The notes below the pieces were generated by a model. It ran no database searches. It was not told where the DNA came from and saw only the letters and a list, made by a program, of their open reading frames with translations. The position numbers and the translations under genes are program-made. From Cladopsammia gracilis (Eukaryota; Cnidaria; Anthozoa; Scleractinia; Dendrophylliidae): a stretch of 64,000 bases of DNA. Shown here piece by piece: positions 37,301 to 47,550 of the stretch. The stretch covers positions 481,001-545,000 of the forward strand of contig JAJGOT010000167.1 in NCBI GenBank assembly GCA_022457155.1. Reading direction: 5' to 3'. The stretch's first letter is position 1. Each line of letters begins with the position of its first letter.

Positions 37301-38347
37301 TGATTGACTGACTGACTGATTGATTGATTGATTGATTGATTGATCAATTGATTGATTGACTGATTGCTTGCTTGTTTGATTGGTTGACTGACTGACTGAC
37401 TGACTGACTGACTGGCTGACTGGCTGACTGGCTGACTGGCTGACTGGCTGACTGGCTGACTGACTGAATACTAACCATAACTGTAACAATAAAGTCAAAG
37501 ATGTTCCAACCATTATTCCAAAACGTCCAGAACCCATCAATCCACTTGAGGATTATCTCAAGCACAAACATTATCAGTGCACAGTAATCAAATATCTGCA
37601 GACAGAGTTTCAGGCCACGGAGAGAAGGCTCCTTTACTTTAGAAATTTCTGCAACATGAAAAAGTGAGGATGAATTTGAAATGTAATAGTAAAAAGTTCT
37701 ACATGCATTGCCTTGTGTGATTACTCACCGGCCTGGACTCCCAAAACAATAGAATTTGTAATAATCAACATCATCATGAAGTTTTGGATCTTTGGATCTG
37801 TTGGTAAAAGGGAAGAAGAAAAACATGCTTATGATTTCCCAACATATTTTCCTTGATAAGTGTTTTTAAAAGCATTTTAATGTCAACTTATGGTTTCTGC
37901 AGAAATGTAAACTGATTGATTTACCCTCTATAACTGTGTGAGCCCATGGACCAAGTGGAATAGTGTTTTTGTTTTTTACTCTGTTCAAGCGCCGGTCTTT
38001 AAAACGAAAACGTTGTTCGTCTTTCTTGGAGTACATTTGGAATCTAATCAGCCCATCTGGCGTGTCCCTCAGAAGTTCTTTCATAACTTCATCATCTGCA
38101 ACATTGTCAACTTTTATAAGTTTAAGCTTTGAATGTAAAAGCACCTTATGTCACGCATTTATTTGGCTTTAAGTTTCCTCAATTCCCTCAATTCAGTCAG
38201 CATACCTGTTACTTCGTTGGAATAGTACTTAGGAGCTTTAGCACTGCCCCTGTTAGCGATCATGTCAATGAGCTGAAAATCCTCGATAAGTTTTGACCTG
38301 AAGATCTCAGCTCTTGGTGAAAGTTCTTCGGGGGCTTCGTCGTCCAT
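23585..38347 (-). CDS. CATSPER2: cation channel sperm-associated protein 2
   Basis: Fourteen coding exons on the minus strand: 38206-38347, 37925-38095, 37729-37797, 37476-37648, 33035-33142, 32872-32928, 30741-30865, 30096-30268, 29501-29636, 25631-25885, 24965-25107, 24683-24767, 24031-24098 and 23585-23616. They join in phase to 578 aa, or 566 if exon 11 ends at 25001. S1 is in exon 3, S2-S3 in exon 4, S4 in exon 5 ([14 protein letters not shown]), S5 in exon 7, and pore plus S6 in exon 8. The filter TLDHW (residues 296-300) fits the CatSper T/S-x-D/E-x-W pattern. The tail is acidic in exon 10 and ends with [10 protein letters not shown]...[19 protein letters not shown], matching the mammalian CATSPER2 C-terminus. 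CatSper is the alkaline-activated Ca2+ channel of the sperm flagellum, built from four different pore subunits. The exon 11 donor is uncertain. Introns 4 to 10 are enlarged by transposons. Confidence 0.95.
24423..24607. mobile_element. foldback MITE in CATSPER2 intron 12
   Basis: Arms of about 63 bases begin ATAGACCCCATTCACAAATG on the left, with a near-perfect inverted copy on the right. Both contain TTCATGCTAATCAGCCCA. The loop is about 60 bases. It is non-coding. Confidence 0.8.
25305..25458. mobile_element. hAT-like MITE in CATSPER2 intron 10
   Basis: Termini CAGTGCTCGACTTTA and TAAGGTCGAGCACTG are inverted repeats. The flanking octamers CTTGCAGC and TTGCAAGC agree at 6 of 8 positions, which fits a decayed 8-base hAT duplication. 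Internal ACTAGTCC/GGACTAGT repeats are present. Confidence 0.6.
26845..27555 (+). mobile_element. 5'-truncated LINE 3' end nested in the 2976-base element
   Basis: Plus-strand frames encode the C-terminal part of a CR1/RTE-like reverse transcriptase protein ([18 protein letters not shown] and [13 protein letters not shown], then [20 protein letters not shown]), ending at 27399. A 3' UTR follows and runs straight into a (TATG)n tail, the usual 3' end of such elements. The 5' part, including the polymerase core, is absent. Confidence 0.8.
27554..27646. repeat. (TATG)n microsatellite
   Basis: About 23 uninterrupted TATG units form the 3' tail of the adjoining LINE fragment. The long open frames on both strands here are artefacts of the repeat. 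Confidence 0.95.
30996..31277. mobile_element. MITE with CGGATCCAGG termini in CATSPER2 intron 6
   Basis: The left end CAGGGTCGGATCCAGG and right end CCTGGATCCGCCACTG form inverted ends. CTGAAAGGGG occurs near both ends. The right end abuts the AAT tail of a LINE fragment. Confidence 0.6.
31278..31690 (-). mobile_element. LINE 3' fragment with (AAT)n tail, distal piece
   Basis: On the minus strand 31690-31540 reads, with stops, as the end of a LINE reverse transcriptase ([14 protein letters not shown]). An AT-rich 3' region follows, then an (ATT)n tail at 31316-31278. The matching upstream piece is at 32836-32740. About 1.05 kb inserted between the two splits the LINE. Confidence 0.65.
32016..32735. 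mobile_element. TTAA-flanked MITE, copy 1 (720 bases)
   Basis: Termini GGTTACAGTGTACCTTC and the inverted GAAGGTACACTGTAACC are flanked on both sides by TTAA (32012-32015 and 32736-32739), the piggyBac-type target. It is non-coding and AT-rich. Two further copies lie in this window at 51444-52161 and 55088-55635. Confidence 0.88.
32740..32836 (-). mobile_element. LINE fragment, proximal piece
   Basis: The minus-strand translation [20 protein letters not shown] is a typical C-terminal reverse-transcriptase segment of CR1/L2-like LINEs. It continues at 31690 after the inserted MITE and a hairpin-rich segment. It lies 35 bases from the CATSPER2 exon 6 donor. Confidence 0.65.
33315..33602 (-). 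pseudogene. short open frame with helicase-like end in CATSPER2 intron 4
   Basis: The 95-codon frame has an ATG (33602-33600) and a tail [14 protein letters not shown] that resembles the start of PIF1/Helitron-type helicase segments, but a stop follows at once. The rest is hydrophilic and unrecognised. It is probably a fragment of a mobile-element helicase. The evidence is weak. Confidence 0.3.
34015..35440. repeat. diverged direct duplication in CATSPER2 intron 4
   Basis: Copy 1 (about 34015-34322) and copy 2 (about 34965-35440) share blocks in the same order: CAAGYCTTGCAYGYCGCAG, GAGCCAAAGAARCCCTAATA, ACTCGGGAAAGCTAT, TGCGACTAGTGGGARTCGTG and TTTGGCCTGYCTCTTTTT. Copy 2 has about 130 extra bases in the middle. 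The repeat family is unknown. No gene is supported in the rest of this 4.3-kb intron. Confidence 0.65.
37128..37158. repeat. perfect 14-base-arm hairpin
   Basis: CTCCTGTAAGTTAA, a 3-base loop ACA, then TTAACTTACAGGAG. It lies in CATSPER2 intron 4. The stem also contains CTGTAAGT/ACTTACAG, which looks like a splice donor on either strand. Confidence 0.85.
37251..37467. repeat. (GATT)n/(GACT)n/(GGCTGACT)n microsatellite next to CATSPER2 exon 4
   Basis: Tetranucleotide runs of GATT, GACT and an octamer GGCTGACT end 9 bases from the exon 4 edge at 37476. Open frames here (Gln-Ser-rich) are artefacts of the repeat. Confidence 0.9.
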
Positions 38348-38517
38348 CTTTTTTTTTTTTTGCTCTGGCTAATTTATTATTTATCTCTGTATTTTTGTCG
38401 TGCAACAACCAAATTTAAGTTTATGGAAACGTTGGATGGTTTTTTTGTGTGTTTTGGCGAAACTGTCGTGTACTTGCAGTCCTTTCCAACATGGCGAAGC
38501 ACAAAGATTTTCGACCG

Positions 38518-38824
38518 ACCTCATTCCCAGTGCCTTCTCCGCTTTGTTCAATTCAAAGAAGACCCTGGGGATGGATAACGCTCCTGGCGACAACGACGGC
38601 GACAACACGACGAAATGTCTTCATTTCATTTGAACAACGGTCTCAGATTACCAGAAAACAAACACGGCCACCAATCGCTGGAAATAACCTCTGAAAACAC
38701 CATTTCATTGTGTGTCACGTGACAAAATATCCCACGATTTGGAGTATTTTGGCGTCCAGGCTCTTCTCCGCTCGACCCGCCATTTTGAATTCAACAAAGC
38801 GGAGAAGGCCCTGGGAACGAGGTT
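38518..38824. mobile_element. MITE with ACCTCGTTCCCAG-type termini upstream of CATSPER2
   Basis: The left arm ACCTCATTCCCAGTGCCTTC (continuing TCCGCTTTGTTCAATTC) and the inverted right arm (ending GGCCCTGGGAACGAGGT) are about 40-base inverted repeats. The outer motif ACCTCGTTCCCAGGG is shared with the element at 58681-59672. Confidence 0.7.
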
Positions 38825-41800
38825 GATCGCAAACAGAGCCTCAGGGGGGGGGATTGGAAACCTATCCCATAATGCAATGCCAATGAAAGATATATCTATA
38901 GAAAATTCGTGCCATTTAAATAATACTTGACCCCGCATTTGCCAGTGACCGCCGACGCGAACAGTTGCTGCGTAAATTTAGTATGTCGGTCCCCTTTTTA
39001 AGGATTTGTGATGTCAAGAAAACTTCTCTTGCATCGAACAGATACATGCTTTCGAAGATTTTCTAACACGAAAAACGGAGAATTAATATCCAAACCACTT
39101 TGAAAGAATCCGGTGTCAACAAAATTTGCGCCCGCTTGAATGCGTGAGCTCGCGTGAGCTCATCCGGGTTGTTTCTGTTTCATTACCCACAGTCCTAGAT
39201 ATTTCTACTCCTAGCCTTCCTATTTGATTTATACTCGTTTTTGACTCCAGCAATATCGACCGGAAGGGTGTCTTGGCTTATATAAAACCAATAATTTTGT
39301 AGAAGTGACGGAAGGAAAGAGACAAGGACGGATGGGCCTCTACTTATTATTCAGAGAACAGTAAGGCCCGAAAAAAGTCATCAGTACCTACCTCTTGATC
39401 TGCGATTACGAAACAGCAAGTAAAGAAAATTAAGATCTTGTCAGAGGAGGAGGTAGGAAGGCATGGTTAGGAAAAATAAGGGTGTGTTGTCTCCACTACT
39501 CTCCCACCAAAATACCTCCCTTTTCATGCTTTATAATTTTATGGAAAACAGAACATGAGCCTAACGAGGAGATTAAACAGCCTAAAATTGAGCATTCACG
39601 AACTCGGAGACAAATGAATTTACCCAGTCATGATATATTTTTGTTCATCTGATCACGCCACGTGGTTTTATTTCATGAGAGACAAATTTGCTACTTTAAA
39701 CTTCGTAGGAAAATGTGAAGCCAGGGTTAGCCAAACACAAGCATGCACATGCATGAATATATTTATATTTTATTTTAGAACACTTATCGATGTTTCGTAT
39801 TGGAGTCCTCCGAGAAAATCAAACGCAAAAAAAGTGTCTGGCCCGTGTGGAGTGTTATTTATTATTTTTTTTCTTCTTATTATTTTTTTTAGGTTTTAAA
39901 CTACCTTGGTTAATAGTTTTAAATAAACCTTCGCTATAGACACTATAAGGCAAATACTCAATTATTTAATCTCAATATTTTCCATTACATTATACATTAC
40001 AATATTTTTCATTACATTGAACGTGGAATGAAAAATTATCGACAGTCAATTTCCTATTTTTATCCAAAGCCCATATCCCCTGCAAACTCCTGATTATTAC
40101 TGCTGCTAATAACTGTCAAGGAACTTTTTACCCTTGTCATGTAAGAATTGAAACGTTTCAAAAGTGTACTAAATTTCACTTCGCTTGCTCACATGTTCAA
40201 AGTTCCAAGATTGCATCCTCCTGATTCCTTTTTCCTATTTTGCGGTAACATGAGAACTTTGTCCGCATCTTGTTCGTAAAAAGTATCCCACTTGGCCAGT
40301 AAAGATTATCACAAACGGCACTTCATAGCGCATCACAGCGTTTCATCGAGGCCATAATTGATCAATTAATTCTAACAAACGCTGAACTGATCGTAACGGT
40401 AAGAAAAATTCCCCGAAAGGGAGTCATTAAAGCCGTCGTCAAAACTGAAATAAGGCCACGTTTACACGGTACCGGACGAATTTTCGACCGGTTGAAAGAT
40501 TTGGCCGGACATTTTGTTCACACGGAACCGTGCAATATTTTCGTTCTGTTCACACGGAACTGACTAACCGGTAAAATTTTAACCTTTGTCGGTTGTTTTA
40601 CCATCTGCCCATGCGCAGAACGCTACTTAACCAAGTCCAAAATGGCTTCTAAAAAGAGAAAGGTCAACAATGGGCGATGACGACGATAACGATATTATTG
40701 ACAAAATTGTCCCACCAAAGACACGTCCTACCCGGTATCACCTAGTGTGACTCTAGTGTTTTCGCCTGTGCTTCATCTTCGACTTACGGATAGATATGCA
40801 ACTGTTTTGAACTCGGTTTTCTGATATTAACAGGATTCCAGCACACCGTCGCCTTTGTGCGTGATTATCATTTATTACTGAATTTACCTTGGCGCGATGG
40901 GCAACCCTTGCCAAGTATAAATCAGATAGATGTAGATGTCGATGTAAAGCTCCGCATCTCATAGCCATTTGCAAGATGATATTTTGTATTAATACTGTAA
41001 TATTAGAAAGCAAAGCGATTAAGAATCCGACACATTCTATCTTCGTAGTATAGACTTTCTTTCTCTCTTCTTCTAGCTGAGTTACCATGCATCCATGCAA
41101 CCACGCCTTTGCCGTACAAAAATTTAGACGGTCAAGGTGTTCACACCGCGCCGGTTAAATTATTGACCGTACCGGCTAAAAATTCGTCCCCGATTTTGGC
41201 GTTCAAATTTTTGAACGGCTAGGCGTCTAAATTTTCGTACGGTTAGCGTGGTTCCGTGTGAACGGAACACCTAACCGCACGAAATTTCAACCGGTCGAGC
41301 ATTCGTCCGGTGCCGTGTAAACGTAGCCTTTTTACAATGATTAAAATGCTTGCACAATCCTTACGGTATTTAGACAATTACTACTGTCACTAATGAGCAA
41401 ATTTCACAGCCACTCGTTGGTTTGCTCGTTCTAAAACAATGAAAAGGTGCATTAAAACGGATAATACCCTCGCTCCTCGGCCTTCATAAAAATAATGACC
41501 TCGCGCTACGCGCTCGGTAATTATGAGGCCTCGGAGCTCGGGTATTGTCCCTTTCATGAAGTTCGTTTCAAAACGAGGAACGTCTTGCCAATGTTGGTGT
41601 CATACTTTGTCTCACGCCTGAGGATTAAATTATCCAGGCATGTTGGGGTCATGCGATTATAGATTTTGTAAATGAATGTGTAAATTTTGATCTCAGTTGT
41701 ATATGTCAAAGGATGAGTCCCACCAAGAGAAAATAATTGGACTCTCTTGGTCCCACATAACTCTGGCCGCCCTGCAATGTGTGGATTCCAAGGCACTGAA

Positions 41801-42090
41801 TTCGTTCTTATTAGCGCAACACCCCCAAACTGGTAGTGTATATGTTATCGAGGGTAAAAATGACGTTATCACGTATATATGTTATTGAATTTATAGATAT
41901 ATATGTTGCAGTTATGAGAGATAGACTAGTCCTCTGTTTTAACAACTGACAAGTGTTATCCCATGATTGTGTAATAAATCAGTAACTTATTCATCTTAAA
42001 CTATGATTTTGTCGGCGGTTTTTGGGGTGCGAAAAAATGCCTTTTTGCTGATGTTGCATTAAAATGTTGTGAGAATTTTTCTCCTCTGAA
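38825..42090. other. spacer between CATSPER2 and histone H1
   Basis: No supported gene. It contains the element at 40452-41330. At 41440-41560 there is a palindromic stretch (CTCCTCGGCCTTCATAA against TTATGAGGCCTCGGAG). A minus-strand frame at 41796-41554 faintly resembles a LINE C-terminus (EIKIYTFIYKIYNRMTPTCL). The rest shows nothing I can name. Confidence 0.5.
40452..41330. mobile_element. 879-base element with AAGGCYACGTTTACACGG termini
   Basis: The left AAGGCCACGTTTACACGG and the right end read inverted (AAGGCTACGTTTACACGG) agree at all but one base. Related CCGGWCGAATTTTCG and TTCACACGGAAC motifs follow inward on both sides. There is no transposase and no clear target-site duplication. 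Confidence 0.75.
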
Positions 42091-42170
42091 CCAATCAACG
42101 ATAAAGAATGTCCCATGAGGGGAAACACTACTTAAATTATGCAGCACGTGCATATCACAAGCTATATAAG
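42091..42170 (+). promoter_or_regulatory. histone H1 promoter elements
   Basis: CCAAT at 42091-42095, GAAACACTA at 42122-42130 (like the H1-specific AAACACA box), CACGTG at 42145-42150 and TATATAAG at 42163-42170 are spaced as in animal H1 promoters. Transcription would start near 42195. Confidence 0.6.
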
Positions 42171-42278
42171 ATTCGTTCTCCACTCTCGTTCTTTCTTAAT
42201 GCAGATTTCGCCGTAACCGACATTCAAAATATCAGAGCAACTGTTTTTATCCAGGAAAATCCAAGAGAAGATATTAAC

Positions 42279-43043
42279 ATGGCCGAACCAACCGCACTCG
42301 CTCTTGCTAAAGCAAAGCCCAAGCATCCAAAGTACAGTGAAATGGTTGAAGAAGCGATTAATTTCTTAAACGGAAAAGGTGGTAGTTCTCGGCAAGCCAT
42401 TTCAAAGTTTATCAAAAGAAACTATGTAGTTGGAGAAAGTGCAAACGCTCGAATCAAGCTTGCGCTGGTGAAAGGTGTTGGAAAAGGACGTCTTATGCAA
42501 ACGAAAGGCACCGGGGCTTCTGGGTCATTTAAGATTTCTAAAGAGCTGAAAGAAGAACAGAAAAAAGAACAGAAGAAAGCGGAGAAAATGAGACTTAAAA
42601 AGGAGGAGAAAGCTTTAAAAGAACCCGCAAAGGAAAATATCTCACCCGACAGCAACAACGATGGCGAAACAAAAAAAACAAAAGCAAGGAAAACCAAGAA
42701 AACGGTGGCGAAAGGAAACGAGGAGAAGAAGGCAAAGAACACAACGAAGCAGACGAAGAAAAGCGACAGCAAAGCGGCGAAAACTTCTAAAGACACTACA
42801 GAGAAGAAAAAGAAAACTAAAGCGAAAAAATCAGAGGACAAACAAGCGGTCAGCGACGCGGGTGAGGTTGCGAAAGAAAAGAAAGCAAAAAAGCCGCTCG
42901 GGAAAACTAAGACAAACAAGAAATCATCGCCTGGGAAGAAACCCAAGAACGCAAAGAGCAAGGACTCTCCAAAAGCTCTCAAGCCAAAGAAAACTGCAGA
43001 ATCAAAACCCAAGGCGAAGAAAACGCTGTCTGCCAAGAATTAA
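42279..43043 (+). CDS. linker histone H1
   Basis: A single exon gives 254 aa from ATG 42279 (taacATGG) to TAA 43041-43043. The frame is open further upstream but crosses the promoter, so the ATG at 42279 is preferred. Residues 15-92 form the winged-helix globular domain (HPKYSEMVEEAINFLNGKGG then SSRQAISKFIKRNYVV). The remaining about 160 residues are a Lys/Ala-rich tail with Lys-Thr and Pro-Lys repeats. It binds linker DNA at the nucleosome dyad and compacts chromatin. I saw no histone 3' stem-loop downstream, so it may be a polyadenylated, replication-independent type. It stands alone, without core histone genes nearby. Confidence 0.95.
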   Translation: MAEPTALALAKAKPKHPKYSEMVEEAINFLNGKGGSSRQAISKFIKRNYVVGESANARIKLALVKGVGKGRLMQTKGTGASGSFKISKELKEEQKKEQKKAEKMRLKKEEKALKEPAKENISPDSNNDGETKKTKARKTKKTVAKGNEEKKAKNTTKQTKKSDSKAAKTSKDTTEKKKKTKAKKSEDKQAVSDAGEVAKEKKAKKPLGKTKTNKKSSPGKKPKNAKSKDSPKALKPKKTAESKPKAKKTLSAKN

Positions 43044-44975
43044 AAAGTGAGAACAAATTTATATTTGACAGTGTAAATATGTGTAAATAATTTGCGTTTA
43101 TTGGAAATTGCTTCGTGCCTTTCGCAGAGTCATGTAATCGAAATTTGTTATTCAGAATTTTTCAAGCTCACTGATAGCTTTCCGAATGTAGTTAAGTTTC
43201 CTTGTCTTTTTAACCCTGTATTCCAATTAAGAGTTATTTTCATTTTTTATTGCCTCGATAAAAATACTGTTTGGTTCACGTGTTTTTAGTTCCATAAAAC
43301 CGTTTATTGTAAAAGTTTCATGCCTAGTGTTATACATAAGCTTGTAAAACGAAGAACCATTTATTAAAGAAATGAACTTTAATCAGCAGTTTATTTTGCT
43401 TTTCTATTCATAGCTAGTCAATAAGGGAAAATTGCCTTAACAGTTTACGGTCCAAAAATAGCATTATCCCTTTTTCCATTTTTGCATGGGTTCTTTTTTA
43501 TTACCGCGCATAATTCTTGCAATAAATTTGTGTCTGTTTATACGTGGCGAATTTCAGCTCGGTTAGGGGGACTGAGATTACAGCCCCGATTTCATGAGGA
43601 CGGTTTCAACACCGACCTTACCGTCCTCTGTTTGCGGTGTGGTGTGCTGTCAGTCTGCACTGTCCGCATTGGTATATAAAATTAGGACTCTTAAGGAGGC
43701 TCGACTCTGTTTTATTCGCCGTGCATGGGGTGTATGTCTTAAAATCAAATTTTCGCAGGGAAGACATGCTTCGATTGTTTGCATGCTTCACCAAGTCTAT
43801 GAAATGTGATCAAAGTTTTATGTGTAAATTTGCATAAAGCAAAATGTAATTCCAAAGTGCCCCAGCCGTTAAAAAAATAATTGCAAAGTTAAGGACAATC
43901 ATATTTAAACGGCTGGCTGTTCTAAAATATGTAAGGGCATTTTGGAAATATTTTGCTTCATGAGAAGTATGAAGCATCTCTTTCCTGTGAAATTTTTTGT
44001 TTCAAAACATACACCCCACGGGGAAAACTGAGTCGAACCTCCTTAAAACTAATGAAAATGAAATAGAAACTTTCAAAATCACTGCTATGTTGTTTAACTT
44101 TGTTTATCGAAAGAGGCTCTGCTCGCAGGGTAGAGCCGGTCCAACCGTTATCTTTAAAATACCACAAATCACCAAAGTAAACAAAGAAAAACAAAGTTAA
44201 AAAACATTGCAGTGATTCTGAGAGTTATTTTATTTCCATCAGTTTCAAGATTCAATATTAAATTAAAGATTAAAATTCGCCACACAAACAGAGGATGATC
44301 AGCCTGTGTGGTTTGAGGTATCAATACAAGGGTATACAATACACACTATAATAAGGGATACATGAAATACATACCAGTCACCCAAAGCAACGGGCTCCGT
44401 GGAATGGAAAATCAAGTTGCTCTTTCGCGTGGGCCCCGGCTGGTGCGACGCAGAATTTTTCTACTTCATTTGCTAAAGTTTGGCATACATTTATTTACTA
44501 TTCAACATAGCATTTTAGACTGCAAATACGCGTCAAAATGAATGCAAATATGAAAACAAAATAGATTTTGGAGAAGATGACTGTCGTATAAATGTGATGT
44601 TACCAGCACCCAGCTGTCAAATCACGTCATAACCTAATTTCTTTTAATTTCGCGCGCGACGAAGAACATTCTAGTAAAAAATTAAACGCGGGTACCAACG
44701 CAAATGTTCATTAAAATAAATCCATCGAAATTCTTACTCTCAAAATTCCATTGAAGCGTTGCCCGCATAAACCGAGGCATATTCTTGTTTGTTCTTGCAA
44801 TAGGCTTTGTTCTTGTGCAAACGGATGCATTAGTATTCAAAGAATGACGTCATAATCCTAATGGACGTCTGGTGAATACGAAATGTAATAAGTAAGGTGA
44901 ATTACAGCGAGCAGACTGAAACACACTGCATATGAATAACGACTGGATAAAGTGCAGCGATAGATCTTTGTGGCC
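43044..44975. other. spacer between H1 and the MARCH gene
   Basis: No gene supported. It holds the MITE at 43695-44042. The rest is AT-rich with no recognisable signal. Confidence 0.5.
43695..44042. mobile_element. TTAA-flanked MITE (348 bases)
   Basis: The left GGAGGCTCGACTC and right GAGTCGAACCTCC are inverted ends, with GGGGTGTATGT following inward on both sides. TTAA lies at 43691-43694 and 44043-44046. It is piggyBac-type by target, but a different family from the GGTTACAGTG elements. Confidence 0.75.
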
Positions 44976-47111
44976 ATGGCAGAAAGCGAACCGATAATTG
45001 AAAAGCAGCACATATTTGCTGTTGTAGAGCAAAGAGTTTCCCCAGTCAGTACAGACCAATCGGCTGTGAGTATGCTATTCATGATTTTACTTTTCATTTA
45101 GTGATAAATCCGTGAAATGATAATTTAACCGACCTACGTAACGAGGCAATGTTTTGCCGGTTAACGACAAAAAATCCCACATACCCCTTACACAAATCTA
45201 TCAGAATTATGCTTTTTGTGTCTTGCAAAACTAGGAATGTTTGGTGCGGAAGCAAGTTTAATTTTTCTCAGTTTAGCTGCACAAGATACGAAATTACAAA
45301 AGTCCGAATCAAATCTTGTTTCCCAAACGTAAGCGAAACATGTTTTTCAGTTTCGTCACATTATATCACAAAAAGCTTCAACAAACCATTTAAGCAAGGC
45401 AATATATATAAAAAATCAATGAGCAACCTTTTTTTGCATCACAAAGTCAGCGAAATTTTGAAAACGTGGTTCACTGGTTGTTTTATCGTCGAGTTCCTTG
45501 CAAAAACTACATCCACTGTAACTTACTTGTGCACTGGGCTCTTCAAAAGTTAACCGTAAACCCACAAATAATTAAATAAAAGTTTTAAAAATGAATAAAT
45601 AAAGCAAGCTAATGAACAAAATAATCAGGAGCCTGTAGCTACCTGTACGCACGTACGCACGCGGTGCGTACCTGAGAAAGTCGAAAAAAGGAGAAAGATT
45701 TGGGACTTGAGGGTGGGGGGAGGAGGTGGGGGGGGGGGAGGGGTGTTTAAAAATTGATCGTGCGGACCTCTGAAAACGTCCTGGCTAGCGCCCCTAAATA
45801 TCAAAGGATAACAATTTCGGCTTTTAAGGCACACACCGTATTTTTTCGAACAAGCGCCCAAAACGCTTATTTGACATTTCGTATTTTTCCCTTAACTCGT
45901 GTCCTTTTTCTCAATTCTTTTCATCGGTGACAGTTTAAGTGATCATACCAGTGTTTGTGGAACCAAGAGTGCGCTTTATCGAGGGTGGGTGGGTGCTTGT
46001 TATCTTCTCTTACGTTCTTTTATTCGTACAGAATTTTCATCTTGACATCGCAGAGTCCTCGTCAGATGATCTGTTGAACACGTGTCGTATTTGCAGAGAT
46101 GAAACAGTACGTGAATCTCTGATCAGCCCTTGTCACTGTTCAGGAACACTGGGAAAGTGTCATGTACAGTGTTTAGAGGAGTGGCTTTCCAGGGCCAATA
46201 AAACCTCCTGTGAAATATGCGGCCATAAATATCATACCGCAAGAATTTCAAGGTCTTTTAAAGAGGTACGTTTATACAACAGAATATGCCAACGGTAAAA
46301 GGCTACACGAAGGGTCTACACGAAGTACAAATGAACAGTCGTGGCGCGCGGAGGTGTGGTTTTCATTAATTTTATATATGGTCATGACGTGCGCGCCCTG
46401 CACAATAACGTATCCCTCAGATTACTTCATGGAGAGGATGTAGGCGTTTGAAAGGTGCCGTTACATACTGAACTTAAAGTGTCTATGCCATGTTGATTTG
46501 TACGTTCAATGAGCCAAAACTGTTCTAATAATAAAACTAAGTGATTTTTCAGATAAGGAAGTGAATTGTGGAGGAGAGAACAAACCATAATACGTTTTTA
46601 GCGATATTTTCGATACACAGGGGAAGGAACTTGGAAAATCACTGAGTGACTGTTCAATTTGAACATGGGAATTTGTATAAAAAAAACCTCAGTATTGACA
46701 TGACTAGCTTTTATGATATAACTTAGCCTTGCTCTTTTACCATGTTTTTCTTGTTTTCAGTGGTTCAGTAAAGGCCAGAGTCGCCGTGAACGTCGCTATC
46801 TGTTGGGGGACCTGGTATGCTTTCTGATGCTCAGCCCTCTAGTCATTGCGAGCTCATACCTCTGTGCCAAAGGAGCCTGGCACTACTATGTTATCGCAGA
46901 CAAGTGGACTGGCGCGGGCTTGGTTTCTCTGAGCCTGTTCCTTTGGTGTGTATTCGGTTTTTGGCTGGTTGTAACTGTTAGGTACCATCAAAGATGTTGG
47001 CTCGACTGGAGAAGTCGTAATAAAGTAGTTAAACTAGTGAAAATGGAAAGGTTTGAAGAGGGAGAGCTAGATAACCAAGGAAAATTTTCTCGGATGGAAA
47101 CAGCCGTGTGA
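44976..47111 (+). CDS. MARCH2/3-like membrane RING-CH E3 ubiquitin ligase
   Basis: Three coding exons, 44976-45065, 46032-46265 and 46761-47111, join in phase 0 to 224 aa. The RING-CH (C4HC3) ligands are C48, C51, C64, C66, H74, C77, C90 and C93 (CRICRDETVRESLISPCHCS, then CHVQCLEEWL). The second half has two hydrophobic spans (about 124-142 and 158-178) either side of a short loop, then RYHQRCWLDW as in MARCHF2/3. Such ligases sit in endosomal or plasma membranes and ubiquitinate membrane proteins for endocytosis and lysosomal sorting. Exon 1 is chosen because its ATG context is good (gccATGG) and its phase and donor fit, but it encodes no conserved domain and is the least certain part. A poly(A) signal ATTAAA lies at 47241 and AATAAA at 47591. 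Confidence 0.88.
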
Positions 47112-47290
47112 ACCAACTTATACTACGTCTAAGCGCGTATTCACCAAAACTCATTGTGAACTTAATAACTAAAATAATATAAACCCCGTGTGAGATTAAT
47201 CTTTTTTTACTGTCACTTATGTTGCGTTTTTTAAAATATTATTAAAATACGCTTGGTTTTGCTAAACATGTTGAGTTGCTGTGAACAGGG

Positions 47291-47550
47291 ATCAGTGATA
47301 TGATTGTAACATCAGTGATATGATTGTAACATCAGTGATATGATTGTAACATTAGTGATATGATTGTAACATCAGTGATATCATTGTAACATCAGTGATA
47401 TGATTGTAACATTAGTGATATGATTGTAACATTAGTGATATGATTGTAACATCAGTGATATGATTGTAACATCAGTGATATGATTGTAACATCAGTAATA
47501 TGATTGTAACATTAGTGATATGATTGTAACATTAGTGATATGATTATAAC
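47291..47550. repeat. minisatellite, 13 units of 20 bases, in the probable MARCH 3' UTR
   Basis: The unit ATCAGTGATATGATTGTAAC is repeated 13 times head to tail with single-base variants (ATTAGTG, ATCATTG, ATTATAAC). It lies between the stop codon (47111) and the AATAAA at 47591. Confidence 0.95.

Noticed and set aside
37211..37571. Gln-Ser-rich frames beside CATSPER2 exon 4
   Set aside because: Translation of the GACT/GATT microsatellite; only the part from 37476 upward is real exon.
42422..43036. 204-codon minus-strand frame opposite histone H1
   Set aside because: A shadow of the Lys/Ala-rich H1 tail; it gives a Phe/Ser/Leu-rich translation with no family.
43044..43150. Histone mRNA 3' stem-loop after H1
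   Set aside because: No six-base stem with a four-base loop in the expected position.
45149..45553. 134-codon plus-strand frame in MARCH intron 1
   Set aside because: No family resemblance, a low-complexity start, and it lies inside a well-supported intron.
47291..47550. CRISPR-like array of 20-base units
   Set aside because: A head-to-tail minisatellite without spacers.
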